A model generated the notes under the pieces. That model did not search any database. It was not told where the DNA came from and worked only from the letters and a program-made list of their open reading frames with translations. From contig CALDNG010000361.1 in the NCBI GenBank assembly GCA_937915285.1, positions 1 through 8,607 of the forward strand: a stretch of 8,607 nucleotides of DNA, given 5' to 3'. The position numbers and the translations under genes were made by a program. Source of the stretch: an uncultured Desulfomonile sp. (lineage in GTDB: Bacteria > Desulfobacterota > Desulfomonilia > Desulfomonilales > Desulfomonilaceae). Positions 5,734 to 8,607 of the stretch are shown here, one piece after another (positions within the stretch are counted from its first letter, which is position 1; every line of letters begins with the position of its first letter).

Positions 5734-7110
5734 TTAGGCAAGCCTGGACAAAGGTGGACGCCCAATCCGGTGAACTGAAAAGCCTATTTCATATAGCTTC
5801 TGGTGATCCAGAATGTTCCTGCCGTCAAAAATAAAGGCCGGTTTTTCCATTTTTTCAAAAATGGCTGAATAGTCATAATCCCTGAATTCAGCCCAATCAG
5901 TAGCTATGATGATGGCATGGGCTCCATCAGCCGCTGAAACAGGGCTGTGCTCAACACTAAACCGCCCTTCGTAATCTACCAGTTCCGGAGTTATTCCCTC
6001 ACTAGCTTTGGGATCATAAATGGACAGGACAGCCCTTTCATCCATCAGTGATTGGGCTATGGATATGGCAGGCGATTCCCTGGTGTCACCGGTGTCCGCT
6101 TTGAAGGCAAATCCGAATAATGCGATCTTTTTCCCTGCAACCGTGTTGAACATGCTGTTTACTATGATCCTGACAAATCTGTCCTGCTGATAGCTGTTGA
6201 TTTCAACTACCTGCTCCCAGTATCTGGAGACCTCTGTCAGGCCATAAGTCTCCGCTATGTATGCCAGATTCAGGATGTCCTTTTTGAAGCAAGATCCTCC
6301 AAATCCTACCCCGGCCTTCAGGAATTTCGGGCCAATCCTGCTGTCCATCCCTATGGCCCTGGAAACCTCCTCTATGTCAGCATTGGTTTTTTCACATAGA
6401 GCGGAAATCGTGTTGATTGATGAAACCCTCTGGGCCAGAAAGGCGTTTGCGACTAGCTTTGACAGTTCACTTGACCAGACATTGGAGGTGATGATCTTTT
6501 CTCTTGGTGTCCAATGCGCATAGATTTCTACAATCTGTTCGAGAGCATTTTGTCCTGAATCGGTGTTCCTGGCGCCTACCAGTATTCGATCAGGGCTCTC
6601 CAGGTCCGCTATGGCCGTTCCCTCGGCAAGGAACTCCGGGTTTGACAGGACGTCGAAGTGTATGCCCTTTTCATTGGAATTAAGTATTCTTTCCATGGCA
6701 GCCGCGGTCCTGACGGGGAGTGTGCTCTTCTCAACGACTATTTTTCCTGTTGAACTGTTTTTAAGTATCTGCCTGGCGGTTTTCTCCCAGTATTGAAGGT
6801 CGGCCGCCTTTCCAGCGCCCTGACCGAAGGTCTTGGTTGGGGTGTTTACACTTACGAATATGATGTCAGAGGATTCGATGTGGGAATCGACATCCGTACT
6901 GAAAAAGAGATTCCTGTTTCTTGTAGCAAAAACTACCTCGTCCAGGCCCGGCTCATAAATAGGTAACTTGTCGGATTGCCACTGGGCTATTCTCTTAGGA
7001 TTGATGTCTACGACTACAACCTTATATTCCGGACAATGTTTGGCTATAACAGCCATCGTAGGGCCGCCCACATATCCAGCCCCTATGCAGAGAATGGTCT
7101 TCCTGAACAT
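5734..7110 (-). CDS. ugd: UDP-glucose 6-dehydrogenase, eukaryote-like subfamily
   Basis: A 458-residue enzyme that oxidises UDP-glucose to UDP-glucuronate with two NAD+, feeding polysaccharide or lipid glycan synthesis. The N-terminal Rossmann fold starts CIGAGYVGGPT (8-18). Catalytic residues are in place: Glu159 and Glu163 in NPEFLAEGTA, Lys218 in SSELSKLVANAF, and the nucleophile Cys274 in GFGGSCFKKD. The C-terminal UDP-binding domain has GFAFKADTGDTRESPA and FDGRNI. Several segments match animal UGDH as I know it rather than common bacterial Ugd: NTPTKTFGQGAGKAADL, SNVWSSELSKLVANAFLAQR and VSSINTISALCE. The start is ATG 7110, with GGAAGG five bases before it; an in-frame GTG at 7116 overlaps that site. 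The histidine kinase gene ends 90 bases upstream on the same strand and could share a transcript. No glycosyltransferase cluster is visible, so the consuming pathway is unknown. Confidence 0.96.
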   Translation of the reverse strand: MFRKTILCIGAGYVGGPTMAVIAKHCPEYKVVVVDINPKRIAQWQSDKLPIYEPGLDEVVFATRNRNLFFSTDVDSHIESSDIIFVSVNTPTKTFGQGAGKAADLQYWEKTARQILKNSSTGKIVVEKSTLPVRTAAAMERILNSNEKGIHFDVLSNPEFLAEGTAIADLESPDRILVGARNTDSGQNALEQIVEIYAHWTPREKIITSNVWSSELSKLVANAFLAQRVSSINTISALCEKTNADIEEVSRAIGMDSRIGPKFLKAGVGFGGSCFKKDILNLAYIAETYGLTEVSRYWEQVVEINSYQQDRFVRIIVNSMFNTVAGKKIALFGFAFKADTGDTRESPAISIAQSLMDERAVLSIYDPKASEGITPELVDYEGRFSVEHSPVSAADGAHAIIIATDWAEFRDYDYSAIFEKMEKPAFIFDGRNILDHQKLYEIGFSVHRIGRPPLSRLA

Positions 7111-7115
7111 TTCCA

Positions 7116-7121
7116 CCTTCC
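7116..7121 (-). promoter_or_regulatory. Ribosome binding site deciding the start of UDP-glucose dehydrogenase
   Basis: On the minus strand GGAAGG lies 5 bases before ATG 7110. The alternative GTG at 7116 begins on its last base and so cannot use it. Confidence 0.5.
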
Positions 7122-7200
7122 GTAGTTCTTATCTTCTGGGTGCATCCCTAAGTCGGACGAGGTTAAAATCTCTTCAGCGACATGAAAGTCATATTGTAAA

Positions 7201-8433
7201 TCATGTTTGATCGTATTTAAACATGGAGCTAACCCCCGTATCCATGGAAGAGACCGATGATGGTTCAAAGTCAAAGCTGAAACAGAAAGTGCAACCTTTG
7301 CCCAGCCCCTCGGACTCCACCCAGATCCTACCACCATCCTCTTCTATGATCCTCTTGAGGATTGCAAGCCCTATTCCTGTGCCTTCAGAGCCCTCATCCA
7401 CCTTCATGAATAACCCGAAAATCTTGCCCTTGTTGTGAGACTCCAATCCTAAGCCGTTGTCACGAACGAAAAATATCTTTGCGTTGTCTTCAATCCTGAA
7501 ACTGATTTCTATGACAGGGGTCTGCTGGTCTCCCATGTACTTGACAGCATTCTCAACAAGATTCTGTAGTATTGTCAGTATCCTGTGTCTTTCTCCGAGA
7601 ATGGTTGGTATAGATTTGTCTATGTTTATTGTCACCCCGCGCTCAGCTATCTTGCCGGCGAGAAGGTCCACGACCTCTGCTGCTATTTCGGCAATAGAGA
7701 TTTCTTCAACAAGTCCGTGCATTGAGCCGGCTCGGGAAAGTTTCAGCAAATCGTCTATTAGTTGTTCCATCCTGGTGGCGGACAGGTTTATTCTTTCGAT
7801 GGTTTTCTGAAGTCGGTCGAAATTTCCCTCCATTGCATCCCTTTGGACCCATTTCATGAGACCCTTTATGGTTATCAATGGACCTCTAAGATCGTGCGAG
7901 ACCGCGAAATTGAGGACTTTTAAATCAGAATTTCTTGATTCAAGTTCAGCGATCAGGCGTTCCCTTTCGTCTTCAATCAGCTTTCGCTGGGTGATGTCCC
8001 TGATCATAGCCATTTTGGAGACTGATCCACATGGATGAAATATCGGAGTGTTGGTGATTGCATAGTGGCGATTGTCTTTGGGACTCAGGACTTCCCAGTT
8101 AACCGTTTCACCGGCAAATACCTGTTCATTAATGCACCATGGGCAAACCGAGTCCCTGTCATGAAGGGCCTTATAGCACTTCTCTCCAAGTGGGTAGGCT
8201 CCTGTTCTGTCTATCAGACGCTGGTTCATGAACTCAATTTCAAAATCAGGTGAGCAAATGTAAATGAAGCCCTCAAAAGCCTTTACCATTGCATCCATCT
8301 GGGCGCGAATCTCTTTACATTCTTCAGATTTTCCTGAAGGCGCTTCGATATTATTTCCGGGCTGAACCAGTCGCTCCTCCACGGGAGCTTTTCCCTCGGA
8401 TGTTGAGGCCACATTAGCAGGATGGTCAGACAT
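7201..8433 (-). CDS. Soluble PAS-domain sensor histidine kinase with a cysteine-rich loop
   Basis: A 410-residue kinase with no membrane segment or signal peptide, so cytoplasmic sensing is expected. Residues 1-45 are a low-complexity polar lead. A PAS domain covers ~47-150, ending in the usual MIRDITQRK. Inside it is an unusual loop, C86-x10-C97-PW-C100 with His91 between, which could bind a metal or a cofactor or react to redox state. A short helix (ERERLIAELESRNSDL) leads to the HisKA dimerisation domain, with the phospho-acceptor His180 in AVSHDLRGPL. The ATPase domain has the N box NLVENAVKY (291-299), G1 DNGLGL (325-330), F box IFGLF (338-342) and G2 GTGIGL (351-356). All catalytic boxes are intact, so it should be active. 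The start is ATG 8433, with GGAG six bases upstream; TTG 8436 is the alternative. No response regulator lies in the window, so it is an orphan here. Target unknown. Confidence 0.95.
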   Translation of the reverse strand: MSDHPANVASTSEGKAPVEERLVQPGNNIEAPSGKSEECKEIRAQMDAMVKAFEGFIYICSPDFEIEFMNQRLIDRTGAYPLGEKCYKALHDRDSVCPWCINEQVFAGETVNWEVLSPKDNRHYAITNTPIFHPCGSVSKMAMIRDITQRKLIEDERERLIAELESRNSDLKVLNFAVSHDLRGPLITIKGLMKWVQRDAMEGNFDRLQKTIERINLSATRMEQLIDDLLKLSRAGSMHGLVEEISIAEIAAEVVDLLAGKIAERGVTINIDKSIPTILGERHRILTILQNLVENAVKYMGDQQTPVIEISFRIEDNAKIFFVRDNGLGLESHNKGKIFGLFMKVDEGSEGTGIGLAILKRIIEEDGGRIWVESEGLGKGCTFCFSFDFEPSSVSSMDTGVSSMFKYDQT

Positions 8434-8439
8434 CAATTT

Positions 8440-8443
8440 CTCC
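8440..8443 (-). promoter_or_regulatory. Ribosome binding site of the histidine kinase
   Basis: On the minus strand GGAG lies 6 bases before ATG 8433 and only 3 before the in-frame TTG 8436, which favours the ATG. Confidence 0.5.
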
Positions 8444-8501
8444 AGGAGTAAGTCAGGATTATGTGAGATGTTTGTTAAAAAAACAGCTTCCTGAATGTTC
8501 C

Positions 8502-8529
8502 AATATAATGTTCACAACTTATATTACAA
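8502..8529 (-). promoter_or_regulatory. Candidate sigma-70 promoter for the histidine kinase
   Basis: On the minus strand TTGTAA (8529-8524) and TATATT (8507-8502) are 16 bases apart, matching 4 of 6 and 5 of 6 consensus bases. It lies between the preceding minus-strand stop codon (8545) and the kinase start, giving a leader of about 60 bases with a run of seven U. Confidence 0.4.
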
Positions 8530-8544
8530 TGCTACCACACCCTG

Positions 8545-8607
8545 CTAGTCAACTCTACGTTTGAATAACATCGCCGCCAGACCGATGTAAAAAAAGGCCA
8601 TAAGCAT
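8545..8607 (-). CDS. C-terminal end of an unidentified, probably membrane, protein (partial)
   Basis: On the minus strand the frame is open from the right edge and ends in TAG at 8547-8545. It encodes 20 residues: a hydrophobic stretch MAFFYIGLAAMLF followed by the basic tail KRRVD. This looks like a last membrane helix with a positive-inside end. The bulk of the gene lies beyond the window, so no family can be named and the reading frame itself is not certain. If real, it precedes the histidine kinase on the same strand with a gap of about 110 bases. Confidence 0.4.
   Translation of the reverse strand: MLMAFFYIGLAAMLFKRRVD

Noticed and set aside
7083..7337. An 84-codon minus-strand open frame spanning the kinase end, the gap and the start of ugd
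   Set aside because: It overlaps the well-supported kinase and dehydrogenase genes in another frame, has no recognisable family and no convincing ribosome site.
8475..8500. Possible intrinsic terminator on the minus strand with a run of seven T before the kinase
   Set aside because: The preceding bases form only a 3-4 base-pair stem, and it would lie downstream of the likely kinase promoter, within its leader.

Overview
The window looks like a chromosomal segment of an anaerobic, Gram-negative bacterium. Moderate GC, a BamD-type outer-membrane lipoprotein, a membrane polyferredoxin protein and a PAS histidine kinase with a cysteine-rich loop together suggest Desulfobacterota (the former Deltaproteobacteria: sulfate reducers and syntrophs). 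This placement is from gene style only; no marker gene is present.

Layout, left to right. Plus strand: the C-terminal part of a CPA2 (Kef/NhaS3-type) cation:proton antiporter runs in from the left edge (2-577). A small universal stress protein follows (609-1031). After a 180-base gap comes a large gene (1212-3839) for an 875-residue chimera: a Crp-like cyclic-nucleotide-binding fold, then a sigma-54-activator-type AAA+ domain, then a multi-pass NosR/NapH-like membrane iron-sulfur domain. An extended -10 element overlaps its stop codon and probably starts a second unit: a long-chain polyprenyl diphosphate synthase (3949-4929) and a BamD-like lipoprotein (5004-5657). Minus strand: a perfect 24-base palindrome (5663-5686) separates bamD from a convergent UDP-glucose 6-dehydrogenase (5734-7110), which resembles animal enzymes more than common bacterial Ugd. 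Upstream of it on the same strand lies a soluble PAS histidine kinase (7201-8433). The last 63 bases hold the C-terminal end of another minus-strand gene.

Most genes are housekeeping or envelope functions: ion homeostasis with stress response, quinone side-chain synthesis, outer-membrane assembly and UDP-glucuronate supply. The outstanding item is the chimera. Its AAA+ domain keeps a good Walker A but has lost the Walker B acidic pair, the GAFTGA loop, both arginine fingers and the sensor II arginine. The usual Fis-type DNA-binding domain is absent, and in its place is a membrane electron-transfer module. Homology-based annotation would probably call it a sigma-54-dependent transcriptional activator, which the sequence argues against. 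It looks like a membrane redox protein that has recruited a dead activator ATPase as a sensing or scaffold domain.

No rRNA, tRNA, CRISPR array, insertion sequence or prophage signal was seen, and no gene-free stretch exceeds 300 bases.
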